Part shown: in pieces, positions 45,482 to 56,735 of the stretch
How the letters are laid out: each line of letters starts with the position of its first letter
How positions within the stretch are numbered: position 1 is the first letter of the stretch
The notes under the pieces: model-generated
What the model was told of the DNA's origin: nothing
Seen by the model: the letters and a program-made list of their open reading frames with translations, nothing else
Database searches by the model: none
Position numbers and translations under genes: made by a program
From: Proteus vulgaris
GTDB taxonomy: Bacteria; Pseudomonadota; Gammaproteobacteria; Enterobacterales; Enterobacteriaceae
Direction: 5' to 3'
Assembly: GCF_023100685.1 (NCBI RefSeq)
Contig: NZ_CP090064.1
Coordinates: forward strand, 248,001-312,000
Length of the DNA: 64,000 bases

Positions 45482-45883
45482 ATGGCAAGAGATTTTAGCC
45501 GTAGTCAGCGTGTTTCTCAGGAAATGCAAAAAGAAATCGCCATCATTCTACAACGTGAAGTAAAAGATCCTCGTATTGGAATGGCCACTGTATCTGGCGT
45601 TGAAATTTCTCGCGATTTGGCTTACGCCAAAGTGTTCGTCACCTTTTTAAACTTATCTGGTGGTGAAAAAAGCGAAGAAGAGATGGTTGAAGATGGCTTA
45701 ACTGCCTTGAATGAAGCTGCGGGTTTTATTCGTTCATTATTAGGTAAAGCAATGCGTTTACGTATTGTGCCAGAACTGACATTTGCTTATGACAACTCAT
45801 TAGTTGAAGGTATGCGCATGTCTAATTTAGTTTCTAATGTCGTTAAAAACGACGAAGAGCGTCGTCATAAAGAGGAAGAATAA
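45482..45883 (+). CDS. rbfA: 30S ribosome-binding factor RbfA
   Basis: 133 residues from [20 protein letters not shown], as in E. coli; the frame could begin 18 bases earlier, but AGGGAGAG there is the Shine-Dalgarno. KH-like fold with [20 protein letters not shown]. It acts in late 16S rRNA 5' processing and cold adaptation. The stop shares one base with the truB start. Confidence 0.97.
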   Translation: MARDFSRSQRVSQEMQKEIAIILQREVKDPRIGMATVSGVEISRDLAYAKVFVTFLNLSGGEKSEEEMVEDGLTALNEAAGFIRSLLGKAMRLRIVPELTFAYDNSLVEGMRMSNLVSNVVKNDEERRHKEEE

Positions 45884-46836
45884 TGGGGCGTCGTCGTAAG
45901 GGGCGTGAGATTAACGGCGTATTGCTACTCGATAAACCCCAAGATATTTCCTCTAACGACGCACTCCAAAAAGTCCGCCGTATGTTTAATGCCAGTAAGG
46001 CAGGGCATACGGGGGCATTGGATCCTTTAGCAACAGGTATGCTACCTATTTGTTTAGGTGAAGCGACGAAGTTTTCACAGTTTCTATTGGATTCGGATAA
46101 GCGTTATCGTGTTATTGCCCGCTTAGGCCAACGAACAGATACTTCTGATGCACATGGTGAAGTTATCCAAGAGCGCCCAGTGCAATTTACGCAGCAAGCT
46201 TTAGACGATGCCTTAGAGAGCTTTCGTGGTGAAACATTGCAAGTTCCTTCAATGTACTCTGCTTTAAAGCATCAAGGTAAACCGCTTTATGAATATGCAA
46301 GACAAGGCATAGAAGTTGAGCGAGAAGCAAGACCGATTACTGTTTATGAACTCCAGTTTATTCGCTGGGAAGGCGACGAATTAGAACTAGAAATTCATTG
46401 CTCTAAAGGAACGTATATTCGCACAATCATTGATGATCTTGGTGAGAAATTACAATGTGGTGCCCACGTTATTTTCTTACGCCGATTAGAAGTTGCAGAT
46501 TATCCTAAAGAGCGAATGGTAACGTTAGAGCAATTAAGAGCGATGATAGAAAATGCACAAACTGCACAAGAAGATCCTTTCGCGGCACTTGATGCACTGT
46601 TATTGCCTATGGATACCGCTGTGGCCGATTTTCCTGTTGTGAATTTAACCACGATCATTGCGGGTTATCTCAAGCTAGGACAGCCTGTTCGCGTTAATCA
46701 TGATATCAATGAAGGCGAATGGGTGAGAGTAACTGAAGGTGATGAAAAAAAATTCATTGGCCTTGCTATCATTAAAGATGGCCTAGTTGCTCCGAAAAGA
46801 GTCGTTGTAGACTATAGCGCACAAGATAACACTTAA
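45883..46836 (+). CDS. truB: tRNA pseudouridine 55 synthase TruB
   Basis: 317 residues. The catalytic loop [20 protein letters not shown] holds the nucleophilic Asp (about 48). [19 protein letters not shown] lies before it, and a C-terminal PUA-like region (about 250-310) after. It makes pseudouridine-55 in the T loop and acts as a tRNA chaperone. Confidence 0.98.
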   Translation: MGRRRKGREINGVLLLDKPQDISSNDALQKVRRMFNASKAGHTGALDPLATGMLPICLGEATKFSQFLLDSDKRYRVIARLGQRTDTSDAHGEVIQERPVQFTQQALDDALESFRGETLQVPSMYSALKHQGKPLYEYARQGIEVEREARPITVYELQFIRWEGDELELEIHCSKGTYIRTIIDDLGEKLQCGAHVIFLRRLEVADYPKERMVTLEQLRAMIENAQTAQEDPFAALDALLLPMDTAVADFPVVNLTTIIAGYLKLGQPVRVNHDINEGEWVRVTEGDEKKFIGLAIIKDGLVAPKRVVVDYSAQDNT

Positions 46837-46960
46837 TAGCAATCTTGCGCTAAAAGTGTTTGAAGCGTAGAATAATGCGGCTATCTGTTTAGGTGGCTGA
46901 GTTGGATAGCTGAATTAGAGATTGGCTATCCTAAAAATTTTAATTTAATTGGAGTTTATT

Positions 46961-47230
46961 ATGTCTCTAAGTACTGAAGCGAAAGCAAAAATCGTTGCTG
47001 AATTTGGTCGTGATGCTAACGATACTGGCTCAAGCGAAGTTCAGGTTGCACTGCTGACTGCAGAAATCAACCACCTGCAAGGTCACTTTTCAGAGCACAA
47101 AAAAGATCACCACAGCCGTCGTGGTCTGCTGCGTAAAGTTTCCAGCCGTCGTAATCTGCTGGACTACCTGAAACGTAAAGATGTTGCTCGTTACTCTGCA
47201 CTGATTGAACGTTTAGGTCTGCGTCGCTAA
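46961..47230 (+). CDS. rpsO: 30S ribosomal protein S15
   Basis: 89 residues from [20 protein letters not shown]; motifs [20 protein letters not shown] and [21 protein letters not shown]15 nucleates platform assembly. In E. coli it represses its own mRNA through a pseudoknot overlapping the start; the TAATTGGAGTTT sequence just upstream is conserved with E. coli. Confidence 0.99.
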   Translation: MSLSTEAKAKIVAEFGRDANDTGSSEVQVALLTAEINHLQGHFSEHKKDHHSRRGLLRKVSSRRNLLDYLKRKDVARYSALIERLGLRR

Positions 47231-47249
47231 TCAAGTGAGTTTCAGTGGA

Positions 47250-47273
47250 AAGGGGCCTGTTGGCCCCTTTTCT
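47250..47273 (+). terminator. Terminator of rpsO
   Basis: AAAGGGGCC-TGTT-GGCCCCTTTT between rpsO and pnp; the E. coli equivalent allows read-through into pnp. Confidence 0.9.
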
Positions 47274-47355
47274 ACTAGAAAGTGCTATTTTTAATATTAG
47301 TCGTTATGTTTTAATGTGGTGATTGTTATTTAGTCTCTCTAGTTACGACAATTCG

Positions 47356-47411
47356 CGCGGCTAATGAAAGTATTTATTGCTAATAAGTGGTCAATATTTT
47401 CATTAGTCGCG
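47356..47411 (+). promoter_or_regulatory. pnp: RNase III-type leader hairpin of pnp
   Basis: A long stem in the pnp 5' UTR: arm 47356-47374 (CGCGGCTAATGAAAGTATT) pairs with 47393-47411 (AATATTTTCATTAGTCGCG) over 19 positions including two G-U pairs. In E. coli such a hairpin is cut by RNase III and the product is then attacked by PNPase, giving autoregulation. Confidence 0.85.
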
Positions 47412-47483
47412 AGGGGACGTAGCGGAGAAAAGATCATTCATCGTCGCTAAACATCTGGCGACAATAAGATAAAGGATATTATT

Positions 47484-49613
47484 TTGCTGAATCCTACAGT
47501 TCGTAAATTTCAATACGGTCAACATACGGTTTCAATCGAAACGGGTATGATGGCTCGTCAAGCAACAGCTGCTGTTATGGTTGACATGGACGGCACCGCT
47601 GTTTTTGTTACCGTTGTTGCAAAGAAAAAAGTTAAAGCTGGTCAAGATTTCTTCCCATTAACAGTGAACTACCAAGAGCGTTCGTACGCTGCTGGTCGTA
47701 TCCCAGGTAGCTTCTTCCGTCGCGAAGGTCGTCCAGGTGAAGGCGAAACGTTAATTGCACGTTTAATTGACCGCCCATTACGCCCATTATTCCCAGAAGG
47801 TTTCTTAAACGAAATCCAAATCGTTGCTACTGTTGTTTCTGTTAACCCACAAGTTAACCCAGATATCGTTGCAATGATTGGTGCTTCCGCTGTATTAGCT
47901 CTGTCAGGTGTTCCATTTAATGGTCCTATCGGTGGTGCTCGTGTTGGTTTCATCGATGGTCAATATGTTCTGAACCCAACTGTTGATGAGCTGAAAGTGA
48001 GTAAATTAGACTTAGTGGTTGCAGGTACTGCAGGCGCTGTGCTGATGGTAGAATCAGAAGCTGATTTATTATCAGAAGAAGAAATGTTAGGTGCAGTGGT
48101 ATTTGGTCATGATCAACAACAAGTTGTGATTGAAAATATCAATGCATTAGTTGCTGAAGTCGGTAAAGAAAAATGGGATTGGGCACCAGAAGCCGTTAAC
48201 CAAACTTTACACGATCGCATTGCAGAATTAGCGCAAGCACGCATCGGTGATGCATACCGTATCACTGAAAAACAAGAACGTTATGAACAAATCGAAGCAA
48301 TTCGCGATGAAGTTGTTGCAACGTTATTAGCTGAAGATGAAACCTTAGATGAAGGTGAAATCAACGATCTATTCTCTAGCTTAGAGAAAAACATTGTTCG
48401 TGCTCGTGTATTAGCAGGCGAACCTCGTATCGATGGTCGTGAAAAAGACATGGTACGTGCATTAGATATCCGCACAGGTTTATTACCACGTACTCACGGT
48501 TCAGCACTGTTTACACGTGGTGAAACACAGGCTTTAGTGACTGCGACATTAGGTACTGCGCGTGATGCTCAAACTATTGATGATATCATGGGTGAGCACA
48601 CTGATACCTTCTTACTGCATTATAACTTCCCTCCATATTCTGTTGGTGAAACAGGTATGATGGGCTCACCAAAACGTCGTGAAATTGGCCATGGCCGTTT
48701 AGCAAAACGTGGTGTGTTAGCGGTAATGCCGACTATTGAAGAATTCCCATATACTGTTCGCGTGGTTTCTGAAATCACTGAATCAAATGGTTCATCTTCA
48801 ATGGCGTCTGTATGTGGTGCTTCTTTAGCACTGATGGATGCGGGTGTACCAATTAAAGAATCTGTTGCTGGTATTGCAATGGGTCTGGTAAAAGAAGGCG
48901 ACAACTTTGTTGTTCTTTCAGATATTCTGGGTGATGAAGACCATTTAGGCGATATGGACTTTAAAGTTGCGGGTAGCCGTAACGGTGTCAGCGCATTACA
49001 AATGGATATCAAAATCGAAGGTATCACACGTGAAATCATGCAAGTTGCGTTAAACCAAGCGAAAAGCGCACGCCTGCATATTTTAGGTGTTATGGAAGAT
49101 GCAATTAGCCAACCTCGTGCTGATATTTCTGAATTCGCACCACGTATTCATACAATTAAAATTAATTCAGACAAAATCAAAGACGTTATCGGTAAAGGTG
49201 GTTCAGTTATCCGTGCATTAACGGAAGAAACGGGCACAACTATCGAAATCGAAGATGATGGTACTGTGAAGATTGCTGCAACAAGCAATGAGCAAGCTAA
49301 AATGGCAATTGCTCGTATCGAAGAAATCACAGCTGAAGTTGAAGTGGGCCGTATCTACAACGGTAAAGTAACTCGTATCGTAGATTTCGGTGCGTTTGTT
49401 GCTATCGGTGGCGGTAAAGAAGGTCTGGTTCATATTTCTCAAATCGCAGATAAACGCGTTGAGAAAGTGAGTGATTACTTGGAAATGGGTCAAGAAGTTC
49501 CAGTTAAAGTGCTGGAAATTGACCGTCAAGGCCGTATTCGCTTAAGTATGAAAGAAGCTCAAGCTAATCAGCAGGAAGCAACAGAAACTTCTTCTGAAGA
49601 TTCTGCGAATTAA
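47484..49613 (+). CDS. pnp: Polyribonucleotide nucleotidyltransferase (PNPase)
   Basis: 709 residues from TTG, as in E. coli ([20 protein letters not shown]). Two RNase PH domains (about 10-230 and 310-545) flank a helical domain. Then come KH (about 553-612; [20 protein letters not shown]) and S1 (about 620-690; [20 protein letters not shown]). It is a 3'-5' phosphorolytic exonuclease and degradosome subunit. Confidence 0.98.
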   Translation: MLNPTVRKFQYGQHTVSIETGMMARQATAAVMVDMDGTAVFVTVVAKKKVKAGQDFFPLTVNYQERSYAAGRIPGSFFRREGRPGEGETLIARLIDRPLRPLFPEGFLNEIQIVATVVSVNPQVNPDIVAMIGASAVLALSGVPFNGPIGGARVGFIDGQYVLNPTVDELKVSKLDLVVAGTAGAVLMVESEADLLSEEEMLGAVVFGHDQQQVVIENINALVAEVGKEKWDWAPEAVNQTLHDRIAELAQARIGDAYRITEKQERYEQIEAIRDEVVATLLAEDETLDEGEINDLFSSLEKNIVRARVLAGEPRIDGREKDMVRALDIRTGLLPRTHGSALFTRGETQALVTATLGTARDAQTIDDIMGEHTDTFLLHYNFPPYSVGETGMMGSPKRREIGHGRLAKRGVLAVMPTIEEFPYTVRVVSEITESNGSSSMASVCGASLALMDAGVPIKESVAGIAMGLVKEGDNFVVLSDILGDEDHLGDMDFKVAGSRNGVSALQMDIKIEGITREIMQVALNQAKSARLHILGVMEDAISQPRADISEFAPRIHTIKINSDKIKDVIGKGGSVIRALTEETGTTIEIEDDGTVKIAATSNEQAKMAIARIEEITAEVEVGRIYNGKVTRIVDFGAFVAIGGGKEGLVHISQIADKRVEKVSDYLEMGQEVPVKVLEIDRQGRIRLSMKEAQANQQEATETSSEDSAN

Positions 49614-49622
49614 TGATATTCT

Positions 49623-49652
49623 ACTACCGATATCTAGACATAGGTATCGGTA
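49623..49652 (+). terminator. Hairpin after pnp
   Basis: CTACCGATA ... TATCGGTAG stem-loop just after the stop, without a good T-run. It may be an mRNA 3' stabiliser or processing site rather than a terminator, since nlpI follows. Confidence 0.5.
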
Positions 49653-49725
49653 GAGATTTATTATGATTGACAAGTAGGACGTCCAGAACGCTTTTTGTTG
49701 AAAGGTCTGACTTTGGGAGTGAGAA

Positions 49726-50613
49726 ATGAAAACATTTCTGCGCGGTTGTTCTATTGCTGTTTTCATCTTTATTTCCGGATGCAGCACTAGTCCAGAATGG
49801 CGTCAGAATGCGATTTTCGCCACTCCATTACAACCTTCTTTACAACAAGAAGTGATATTGGCTCGTATAGAACAAATTCTTGCGAGTCGCTCATTAACCG
49901 AAGATGAATACGCACAGCTTTTATATGAGCGTGGTGTGCTGTATGATAGTCTCGGTTTACGAGCTTTAGCGCGTAATGATTTTTCAATGGCGCTATCAAT
50001 AAGACCAGATATGCTGGAAATTTTTAATTTTCTAGGTATCTATTTTACGCAAGCAGCGAACTATGATGCTGCTTATGAAGCGTTTGATTCTGTTTTAGAG
50101 CTTGATCCAACTTACAATAATGCGCGTTTTAATCGTGGTATCGCTTTATACTACGGTGGCCGATTGAAATTGGCGCAGGATGATCTGCAGGCGTTTTATC
50201 AGGTCGATCCAAATGACCCCATTCGTTCGCTTTGGTTATATCTTGTCGAAAAAGAGATAAACACTGATTTAGCTAAACAACAGTTAAAACAGCGATACCA
50301 GCAGGCGGATAAAACGGGGCAATGGGGATGGAATATAGTTGAGTTTTATTTAGGTAACATTAATGAAAAAGCATTAATGTCAAAACTACGTGAAGCCTCA
50401 ACCGATAACACTTCGCTCGCTGAGCATCTTAGTGAAACTAACTTCTATTTAGGTAAGTATTACCTAAGTCTGGGGGACATGGATAGCGCAGAAGCGTTAT
50501 TCAAGCTGACGGTTGCCAACAACGCACATAACTTTGTTGAGCACCGCTACGCATTGTTGGAATTAGCACTGTTAGGCCAACAAGAAGACCTAGCGGAATC
50601 GGACCAGCAATAG
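49726..50613 (+). CDS. nlpI: Lipoprotein NlpI
   Basis: 295 residues. Lipobox FISGCSTS gives lipidation at Cys19. Several TPR helices follow (about 60-140, [20 protein letters not shown] and [20 protein letters not shown]). NlpI is an outer-membrane adaptor that presents MepS to the protease Prc and scaffolds peptidoglycan enzymes. Between pnp and deaD as in E. coli. Confidence 0.97.
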   Translation: MKTFLRGCSIAVFIFISGCSTSPEWRQNAIFATPLQPSLQQEVILARIEQILASRSLTEDEYAQLLYERGVLYDSLGLRALARNDFSMALSIRPDMLEIFNFLGIYFTQAANYDAAYEAFDSVLELDPTYNNARFNRGIALYYGGRLKLAQDDLQAFYQVDPNDPIRSLWLYLVEKEINTDLAKQQLKQRYQQADKTGQWGWNIVEFYLGNINEKALMSKLREASTDNTSLAEHLSETNFYLGKYYLSLGDMDSAEALFKLTVANNAHNFVEHRYALLELALLGQQEDLAESDQQ

Positions 50614-50714
50614 CTGACGAACATTTCTCTGATCAGTTTGAAAGCCATCATCTGCATAGGATGAGGGCTTGTTTGTTCGTTTAATAATATAATTTGAGCC
50701 AGTTCACATTTTAG

Positions 50715-50783
50715 ATGATAAAGACCGACAAACCATGCGGTATGTTATGTCAACTGGCTGCCATAATGAATGAGGCACAGTGA
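50715..50783 (+). CDS. YrbN-like short ORF upstream of deaD
   Basis: 22 codons, ending [12 protein letters not shown]. Its TGA lies one base before the deaD ATG. From memory, E. coli encodes the small protein YrbN directly before or overlapping deaD, with a similar LCRLAAIN pattern. The tight spacing suggests translational coupling. Its own Shine-Dalgarno is weak. Confidence 0.5.
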   Translation: MIKTDKPCGMLCQLAAIMNEAQ

Positions 50784-50784
50784 C

Positions 50785-52692
50785 ATGACTACTGAAACCG
50801 ATATGACTTTTGCTGATCTAGGTTTATCAGCACCTATTTTGACTGCACTGAATGACTTAGGCTACGAGAAGCCTTCTCCAATTCAGCAACAATGTATTCC
50901 TTTCCTTTTAAACGGCAATGATGTTTTAGGTATGGCACAGACTGGTAGTGGTAAAACCGCTGCATTTAGCCTGCCGTTATTACACAATCTTGATGAATCA
51001 TTAAAAGCACCACAAATTTTAGTTTTAGCACCAACTCGCGAACTTGCTGTTCAGGTTGCTGAAGCCATCGAAGATTTCTCTAAGCATTTACCAAAAGTAA
51101 ATGTAGTTGCACTGTATGGTGGTCAGCGTTATGACGTTCAATTACGTGCATTACGCCAAGGGCCACAAGTGGTTGTAGGCACACCTGGTCGTTTATTAGA
51201 CCATTTAAACCGTGGCACATTAGATTTATCTAAACTGAAAGGCTTAGTTTTAGATGAAGCTGATGAAATGTTACGTATGGGCTTTATTGAAGATGTTGAA
51301 AATATCTTAAGTAAGATCCCAGCTGAACACCAAACTGCGCTGTTCTCTGCAACAATGCCAGAAGCTATTCGTCGTATTACACGTCGCTTCATGAATGATC
51401 CTAAAGAAGTTCGCATTCAAAGCAGCGTAACAACTCGCCCAGACATCAGCCAAAGTTACTGGATGACATTTGGTGCGCGTAAAAATGAAGCATTAATTCG
51501 TTTCTTAGAAGCGGAAGATTTTGATGCGGCGATTATTTTCGTGCGTACTAAAAATGCAACATTAGAAGTTGCAGAAGCATTAGAACGTAATGGTTATAAC
51601 AGTGCAGCATTAAATGGTGACATGAACCAATCACTGCGTGAGCAAACATTAGAGCGTTTGAAAAATGGTCGTTTAGACATTTTAATCGCGACTGATGTTG
51701 CAGCTCGTGGTCTTGATGTTGACCGTATCAGCCTTGTTGTGAACTATGATATCCCAATGGATTCAGAATCTTATGTTCACCGTATTGGTCGTACTGGCCG
51801 TGCTGGCCGTGCTGGTCGCGCAATTTTATTCGTTGATAATCGTGAACGCCGTTTACTGCGTAATATCGAACGTACAATGAAGATGACTATTCCTGAAGTA
51901 GAACTGCCAAATGCAGAACTTATCAGCCAACGTCGTCAGGAAAAATTTGCACAGCAAATCGCTCAGCAATTAGAAACAAGCAACCTTGACCAATATCGCG
52001 CTCTGTTACCTAAATTAGCGCCACAAGGTGAAGAAGCGTTAGATATGGAAACACTGGCTGCGGTATTACTGAAAATGGCTCAAGGTGAGCGTGCGCTTAT
52101 CCTGCCACCAGATCCAGTTCGTCGCCCTCGTCGTGAATTTAACGATCGTGATGATCGTCGTCGCGGTGATAACGATCGTGAACGTGCTCCTCGCCGTGAA
52201 CGTCGTGATGCTGGTGAAATGGATTTATACCGTATTGAAGTAGGTCGTGATGATGGTGTTGAAGTTCGTCATATCGTGGGCGCAATTGCTAACGAAGGCG
52301 ATATCAGCAGCCGTTACATTGGTAATATCAAACTGTATGGTTCTCACTCAACTATCGAGTTACCAAAAGGTATGCCAACTGACTTATTAGGTCACTTTAC
52401 ACGTACACGTATCATGAACAAACCACTGAATATGCAATTAGTGGGAGATGCTCAATCTCAACCTTTCCGTGAACGTCGTAATAACAGCCGCCGTGATGGT
52501 CAACCACAAGGTGGTCGTCGTTTTAACAATGGTGATCAACCACAACGTCGTGGTAATAACGACCGTGGTGGCGAACGTAGTAACGATCGTGGTGGCGAAC
52601 GTAGTAATGATCGTGGTGGCGAACGTGGTAACTTCCGTAGTCGTAACAACGAAGGTACTCCACGTCGTCGTAGCAGCTCTCATAATCAATAA
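50785..52692 (+). CDS. deaD: ATP-dependent RNA helicase DeaD (CsdA)
   Basis: 635 residues from the ATG with GAGG 9 bases upstream; an in-frame ATG at 50770 overlaps this Shine-Dalgarno and is less likely. It is a DEAD-box helicase: Q motif, [35 protein letters not shown], and [16 protein letters not shown] DbpA-like RNA-binding domain follows (about 475-555), then an Arg/Gly/Asn-rich tail. It remodels RNA in cold-stage 50S assembly and mRNA decay. Confidence 0.97.
   Translation: MTTETDMTFADLGLSAPILTALNDLGYEKPSPIQQQCIPFLLNGNDVLGMAQTGSGKTAAFSLPLLHNLDESLKAPQILVLAPTRELAVQVAEAIEDFSKHLPKVNVVALYGGQRYDVQLRALRQGPQVVVGTPGRLLDHLNRGTLDLSKLKGLVLDEADEMLRMGFIEDVENILSKIPAEHQTALFSATMPEAIRRITRRFMNDPKEVRIQSSVTTRPDISQSYWMTFGARKNEALIRFLEAEDFDAAIIFVRTKNATLEVAEALERNGYNSAALNGDMNQSLREQTLERLKNGRLDILIATDVAARGLDVDRISLVVNYDIPMDSESYVHRIGRTGRAGRAGRAILFVDNRERRLLRNIERTMKMTIPEVELPNAELISQRRQEKFAQQIAQQLETSNLDQYRALLPKLAPQGEEALDMETLAAVLLKMAQGERALILPPDPVRRPRREFNDRDDRRRGDNDRERAPRRERRDAGEMDLYRIEVGRDDGVEVRHIVGAIANEGDISSRYIGNIKLYGSHSTIELPKGMPTDLLGHFTRTRIMNKPLNMQLVGDAQSQPFRERRNNSRRDGQPQGGRRFNNGDQPQRRGNNDRGGERSNDRGGERSNDRGGERGNFRSRNNEGTPRRRSSSHNQ
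52561..52632 (+). repeat. Three 24-bp tandem repeats in deaD
   Basis: Three near-identical 24-base units beginning GACCGTGGTGGCGAACGTAG or GATCGTGGTGGCGAACGTAG, encoding D-R-G-G-E-R-S-N units of the RGG-like tail. The in-frame length may vary between strains. Confidence 0.9.
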
Positions 52693-52738
52693 GAGCCTAT
52701 AATCAACTCAATGTTAATTGAGCTGATGATAAAAAATC

Positions 52739-52772
52739 GAAACCAGTCAATGAACATTGGCTGGTTTTTTTA
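52739..52772 (+). terminator. Terminator of deaD
   Basis: AACCAGTCAATG-AA-CATTGGCTGGTTTTTTTA hairpin with T-run. Confidence 0.9.
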
Positions 52773-52899
52773 TGCTTATTTAAATGATATAAAATTTATT
52801 ACATCGAATTTTTATCAATATAAAAAATAGACATATTTATGAAAAGTAATTGGCTAGAATTACGTTGTATCCAACAAAATAATGATACTTGTGCTGACT

Positions 52900-53073
52900 T
52901 TAATTTTTATATTGATGGCAGAGCACTTGATGAATGGCTTCAATAGCAGGATAGAAATCCCCAATTAACATTCGACTATGAGAGAAATCACGCTCTACAG
53001 ACGCATCTTTTTGGGTGTGAATATCACGAATTTCAATACGGTTTTTATAAACTTTAATATAAATAGGTTCCAT
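52900..53073 (-). CDS. Small conserved-looking protein downstream of btsR
   Basis: 57 codons on the minus strand, starting MEPIYIKVYKNRIEIRDIHT and continuing DFSHSRMLIGDFYPAIEAIH. It begins 24 bases after the btsR stop with AAGGAAAAA upstream, so it is probably the third gene of the operon. It has no signal peptide or membrane helix. The FSHSRMLIGDF patch looks like a conserved motif, but I cannot name the family. A plus-strand ORF over the same bases is shorter and less protein-like. Confidence 0.6.
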   Translation of the reverse strand: MEPIYIKVYKNRIEIRDIHTQKDASVERDFSHSRMLIGDFYPAIEAIHQVLCHQYKN

Positions 53074-53097
53074 CCTATTTTTTCCTTATATAAATAA

Positions 53098-53814
53098 TTA
53101 GCTTAAGCCAATTGCTTCTTTTAACGGTTTTAGATATCGACGGCTAACAGGAATTTGGCTGTTATTGTGTAAGATCAGTTCAGCTTGCCCATTATCACCA
53201 AAAATAATCTCATTAACATAATCCATATTCACTAAATATTGGCGATGGCAACGAACTAATTGTGTGCGTGTTTCTAATGTACGTAGTGTTAATTCAGTAA
53301 AACCTTCTTGGCCTTGATTATTCGTGACATAAACACCACTAAGTCTTGATGTAGCAAATATGGCTTCATCAATTGGCATTAACCAAATACGGCTATGCCC
53401 AGTACATGGAATGCATTTTAAGCGTTCTTCTGGAGGAGTTAATAAATCAATATTTTGCTTATTACCTTGGCGTAAACGGTTTAATGTTTTTGTGAGACGC
53501 TCTTGCTCTAAAGGTTTGAGTAAATAATCAAAAGCATGTTCTTCAAAGGCTTGGATCGCATATTCTTCAAATGCAGTTAAAAAAACAATATAAGGGCGAT
53601 GTTCAGGATCAAGCATTGTGACCATTTCAAGTCCAGTAATGCGAGGCATTTGAATATCAAGGAAAACAACATCAGGTTTTTTACGATGTATTTCACCTAT
53701 GGCTTCAATAGCATTACTGCATTCACCAACAATATGAATATCCTTTTCAACTTCAAGTAAACAACGTAAATTCTCACGAGCCAGTGGCTCATCATCAACG
53801 ATTAATATATTCAT
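53098..53814 (-). CDS. btsR: LytTR-type response regulator BtsR (YehT)
   Basis: 238 residues. The receiver domain (1-120) has DDEP, phospho-accepting Asp54 in [16 protein letters not shown], and Lys in [11 protein letters not shown] LytTR DNA-binding domain follows (about 138-236; [20 protein letters not shown]). In E. coli BtsSR responds to extracellular pyruvate and activates btsT (yjiY). No btsT is in this window. The start is 2 bases from the btsS stop. Confidence 0.93.
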   Translation of the reverse strand: MNILIVDDEPLARENLRCLLEVEKDIHIVGECSNAIEAIGEIHRKKPDVVFLDIQMPRITGLEMVTMLDPEHRPYIVFLTAFEEYAIQAFEEHAFDYLLKPLEQERLTKTLNRLRQGNKQNIDLLTPPEERLKCIPCTGHSRIWLMPIDEAIFATSRLSGVYVTNNQGQEGFTELTLRTLETRTQLVRCHRQYLVNMDYVNEIIFGDNGQAELILHNNSQIPVSRRYLKPLKEAIGLS

Positions 53815-53816
53815 TG

Positions 53817-55520
53817 TTATGTAACGTTATCCATGCTTTTTTCTAGAGGTAAGCAAATTTTCACCTTTGTATATTCATCAGCTTGGCATTCGACTAAAAC
53901 ACCATAAAGCTCGCCATAGCGTAATTTTAATCGCTTATCCACCAGCCTCATGCCTAATCCTAATTCATGGGAAGGAGATTGAGGTCGATAAAGCCCCGCA
54001 TTATCACAGATTTCAATAATGATCAGATGGTGCTCTTGGTGCGCCCTAATTGTAATCTTTCCAGTGTCTAATAACTGTGATGTTCCATGTTTAATTGCAT
54101 TTTCGACCATCGGCTGAAGCGAAAAAGCAGGTAAACGAGCATTGGTTAACGTTTCTGGAATATGAATATCAATTTGTAAACGATCTTGGAAACGGGCTTT
54201 TTCAATTTGCAGATAAGCATTTACATGTTCAATTTCATCACTTAATGTCACAACTGCTTCAGGTCTTTTTAAATTTTTACGAAAGAACGCTGAAAGAAAT
54301 TGGACTAATTGTTTTGCTTGTTCACTATCACGGCGAATAACGGCTTGTAGTGTATTTAACGCATTAAAAAGAAAATGTGGATTTACTTGTGCATGTAGAA
54401 GTTTAATCTCTGATTCTAAAAGTGATTGCTTATTTCGCTCATATTGCCCTGCCAGAATTTGTGCAGATAATAAACTGGCTATACCTTCTCCTAAAGTACG
54501 GTTAATTGAACTAAACAGGCGATTTTTAGCTTCATAAAGTTTTATTGTCCCAATGACTTGATTATTTTCACCTCTTAGCGGAATAACTAAGGTTGATCCT
54601 AGCTTACAATGAGGAGAAAGTGTGCAACGGTACGGTGTTTCATTACCGTCAGCATAAACAACTTCATTATTATTAATTGCCTGTTTCGATTGTTCTGATG
54701 AAATAGGCGTACCAGGTAAATGGTGATCGGCGCCAATACCAATAAAGGCGAGTAGTTTTTCTCTGTCAGTAATAGCAACAGCACTGACTCTTAATTCTTG
54801 ATAAATGACTTTTGCAACTCGAGTGCTATTATCTTGATTAAATCCTTTACGCAAAATACCTTCGGTACAAACGGCAATTTTTAATGCTTGTGCTGAGAAA
54901 GCGCTGGTGTATTTTTCAAATATTGCCCGTCTATCTTGTAATATTCTAATAAACATTGCCGCACCAATAGTGTTTGCAACAATCATAGGCGCTGCAATAT
55001 CCTTAACTAAGGCAAGAGCTTCATTAAACGGTCGGGCTAATAATAAAATAATACTCATCTGTATTATTTCGGCAAAGAAGGTTACTGCAGCCGCAGTCCA
55101 TGGATTAAATATCCGATGCATTTGGCCACGTTTGACATAATAGCGGTGAACTAATCCACCAATTAACCCCTCTGCGATAGTTGAAACCATACAACTTAGT
55201 GCGGTCATGCCTCCGAGAGAATAACGATGTAATCCCCCGGTAAAGCCAACAAGAAAGCCGACATATGGGCCGCCGAGTAATCCTCCTAAGACAGATCCAA
55301 TCGCGCGCGTGTTAGCAATAGAGTCATTAATATGTAACCCAAAATAGGTGCCCATAATGCAAAAAATAGAGAAAATGACATAGCACATCAACTTATGAGG
55401 GAGTTTTATCGTGACCTGTAAAAGTGGCGTAAATAGTGGTGTTTTGCTTAAAAACCAAGCAATAATTAAATAAACGCACATTTGCTGTAATAACAGCAAT
55501 ATAAGATCAAATTCATACAT
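53817..55520 (-). CDS. btsS: Pyruvate-sensing histidine kinase BtsS (YehU)
   Basis: 567 residues of the LytS family. It has five or six membrane helices (about 1-190), including the 5TM-5TMR_LYT region with [20 protein letters not shown] and [16 protein letters not shown]-like domain follows (about 220-350; [20 protein letters not shown]), then the His_kinase domain with [20 protein letters not shown] and [12 protein letters not shown]. Closer to YehU than to YpdA. Divergent from the HlyD-like gene. Confidence 0.94.
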   Translation of the reverse strand: MYEFDLILLLLQQMCVYLIIAWFLSKTPLFTPLLQVTIKLPHKLMCYVIFSIFCIMGTYFGLHINDSIANTRAIGSVLGGLLGGPYVGFLVGFTGGLHRYSLGGMTALSCMVSTIAEGLIGGLVHRYYVKRGQMHRIFNPWTAAAVTFFAEIIQMSIILLLARPFNEALALVKDIAAPMIVANTIGAAMFIRILQDRRAIFEKYTSAFSAQALKIAVCTEGILRKGFNQDNSTRVAKVIYQELRVSAVAITDREKLLAFIGIGADHHLPGTPISSEQSKQAINNNEVVYADGNETPYRCTLSPHCKLGSTLVIPLRGENNQVIGTIKLYEAKNRLFSSINRTLGEGIASLLSAQILAGQYERNKQSLLESEIKLLHAQVNPHFLFNALNTLQAVIRRDSEQAKQLVQFLSAFFRKNLKRPEAVVTLSDEIEHVNAYLQIEKARFQDRLQIDIHIPETLTNARLPAFSLQPMVENAIKHGTSQLLDTGKITIRAHQEHHLIIIEICDNAGLYRPQSPSHELGLGMRLVDKRLKLRYGELYGVLVECQADEYTKVKICLPLEKSMDNVT

Positions 55521-55754
55521 AGGTGTTGAGTACCGTTCTCTTTTTTATCTGATTAATATAAAAAGTTCAGATAAAACGGGGCTATTAATTAGGCGATAAA
55601 GTTTGATATAAGAGTAACTTAATCGCGCTTTCAAAGAAAATATTCCTTTGCGTCAGTGATCTGGCGCACAAAATTCTTAAAGAAATTCTGAGTTATTGTG
55701 TAATATAACTCTGTCAGTGAGTGTTCTACTTCACTATTAAGGTCTAATCGTTAT

Positions 55755-56726
55755 ATGAAAAAAAGAGCCATTTATCTTATTTTATTAATGCTAATACTAA
55801 TTGCATTAGCCGTACTTTTCCGCGCGCATAATCAATATTTATTACTGCAAGGGGAAGTCGATGCACCAGAAGTGATTGTTGCCTCAAAAGCTAAAGGTCG
55901 TGTAATTGAGCGCCATATAGAGCGAGGTGATGATGTCAAAGCCGGGCAATTAATGATCACATTAGAAAGCCCCGAACTTAACGCACAAGTTGCGGCACTC
56001 GAAGCTGCCAAAGCACAAGCACAAGCTCAATTAGATTTGTCACTACATGGCACAAGAGAAGAGAGCATTCGTAATTTAGAAGCGGTGTTATCTCAAGCCA
56101 AAGTAGAAGCCAGTAATGCGACACGAGATTATCAGCGTATTAGCGCTGTGGCTAATCAAGGTTATGTCTCAGCAACTGAACTGGATAATGCACGCCGTAG
56201 TCGTGATGTTGCATCACAACGAGTAAGAGCTGCCCAAGCAGAATTAGATGAAGCTAAAAATGGCGATCGCATTGAATTACGTCATAAATACATGGCTGCG
56301 GTACAACAAGCAGAACAACAACTTATCGAGCTGAAGATCCAACAAGACGATTTACAAGTGAAAGCACCTGTTGATGGTGAAGTTGGGCCAATTCCGGCAG
56401 AAATAGGTGAGCTTTTTAATGCTAATAGCCCACTCGCGACACTGATTCGTATTCCTGATGCTTATTTTGTTTATAACCTGCGTGAAGATATATTAGCGGA
56501 TATTCGCAAAGGTGATCGCATTACTATCATGGTTCCTGCACTGGGCAACAAAGAAGTCGAAGCGGAAATTCGTTATATCGCTCCTATGGGTGACTACGCA
56601 ACAAAAAGAGCGACAAGAGCAACGGGTGATTTCGATTTAAAAACGTTTGAAATTCGACTGTATCCTGTGACACCGATTGAGGGACTACGTCCTGGTATGA
56701 GTGCGTTATGGCGCTGGGATAAATAA
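55755..56726 (+). CDS. HlyD-family membrane fusion protein
   Basis: 323 residues. An N-terminal anchor (about 5-23) is followed by a lipoyl-like half (VIVASKAKGRVIERHIERGD), a long coiled coil (about 70-195, very Ala/Gln/Glu-rich), the second lipoyl half (DDLQVKAPVDGEVG) and a beta-barrel region. It resembles YhiI-type adaptors of ABC-2 exporters. First gene of a three-gene operon with two permeases. Confidence 0.88.
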   Translation: MKKRAIYLILLMLILIALAVLFRAHNQYLLLQGEVDAPEVIVASKAKGRVIERHIERGDDVKAGQLMITLESPELNAQVAALEAAKAQAQAQLDLSLHGTREESIRNLEAVLSQAKVEASNATRDYQRISAVANQGYVSATELDNARRSRDVASQRVRAAQAELDEAKNGDRIELRHKYMAAVQQAEQQLIELKIQQDDLQVKAPVDGEVGPIPAEIGELFNANSPLATLIRIPDAYFVYNLREDILADIRKGDRITIMVPALGNKEVEAEIRYIAPMGDYATKRATRATGDFDLKTFEIRLYPVTPIEGLRPGMSALWRWDK

Positions 56727-56735
56727 GGGCGAATA

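Noticed and set aside
52438..52689. Long minus-strand frame opposite the deaD tail
   Set aside because: It is a shadow of the Arg/Gly repeat coding region and gives a low-complexity Thr/Val/Ile peptide with no ribosome site.
52840..52947. Plus-strand 35-codon frame after deaD
   Set aside because: It overlaps the more convincing minus-strand gene at 52900-53073 and starts just past a strong terminator without a clear promoter.
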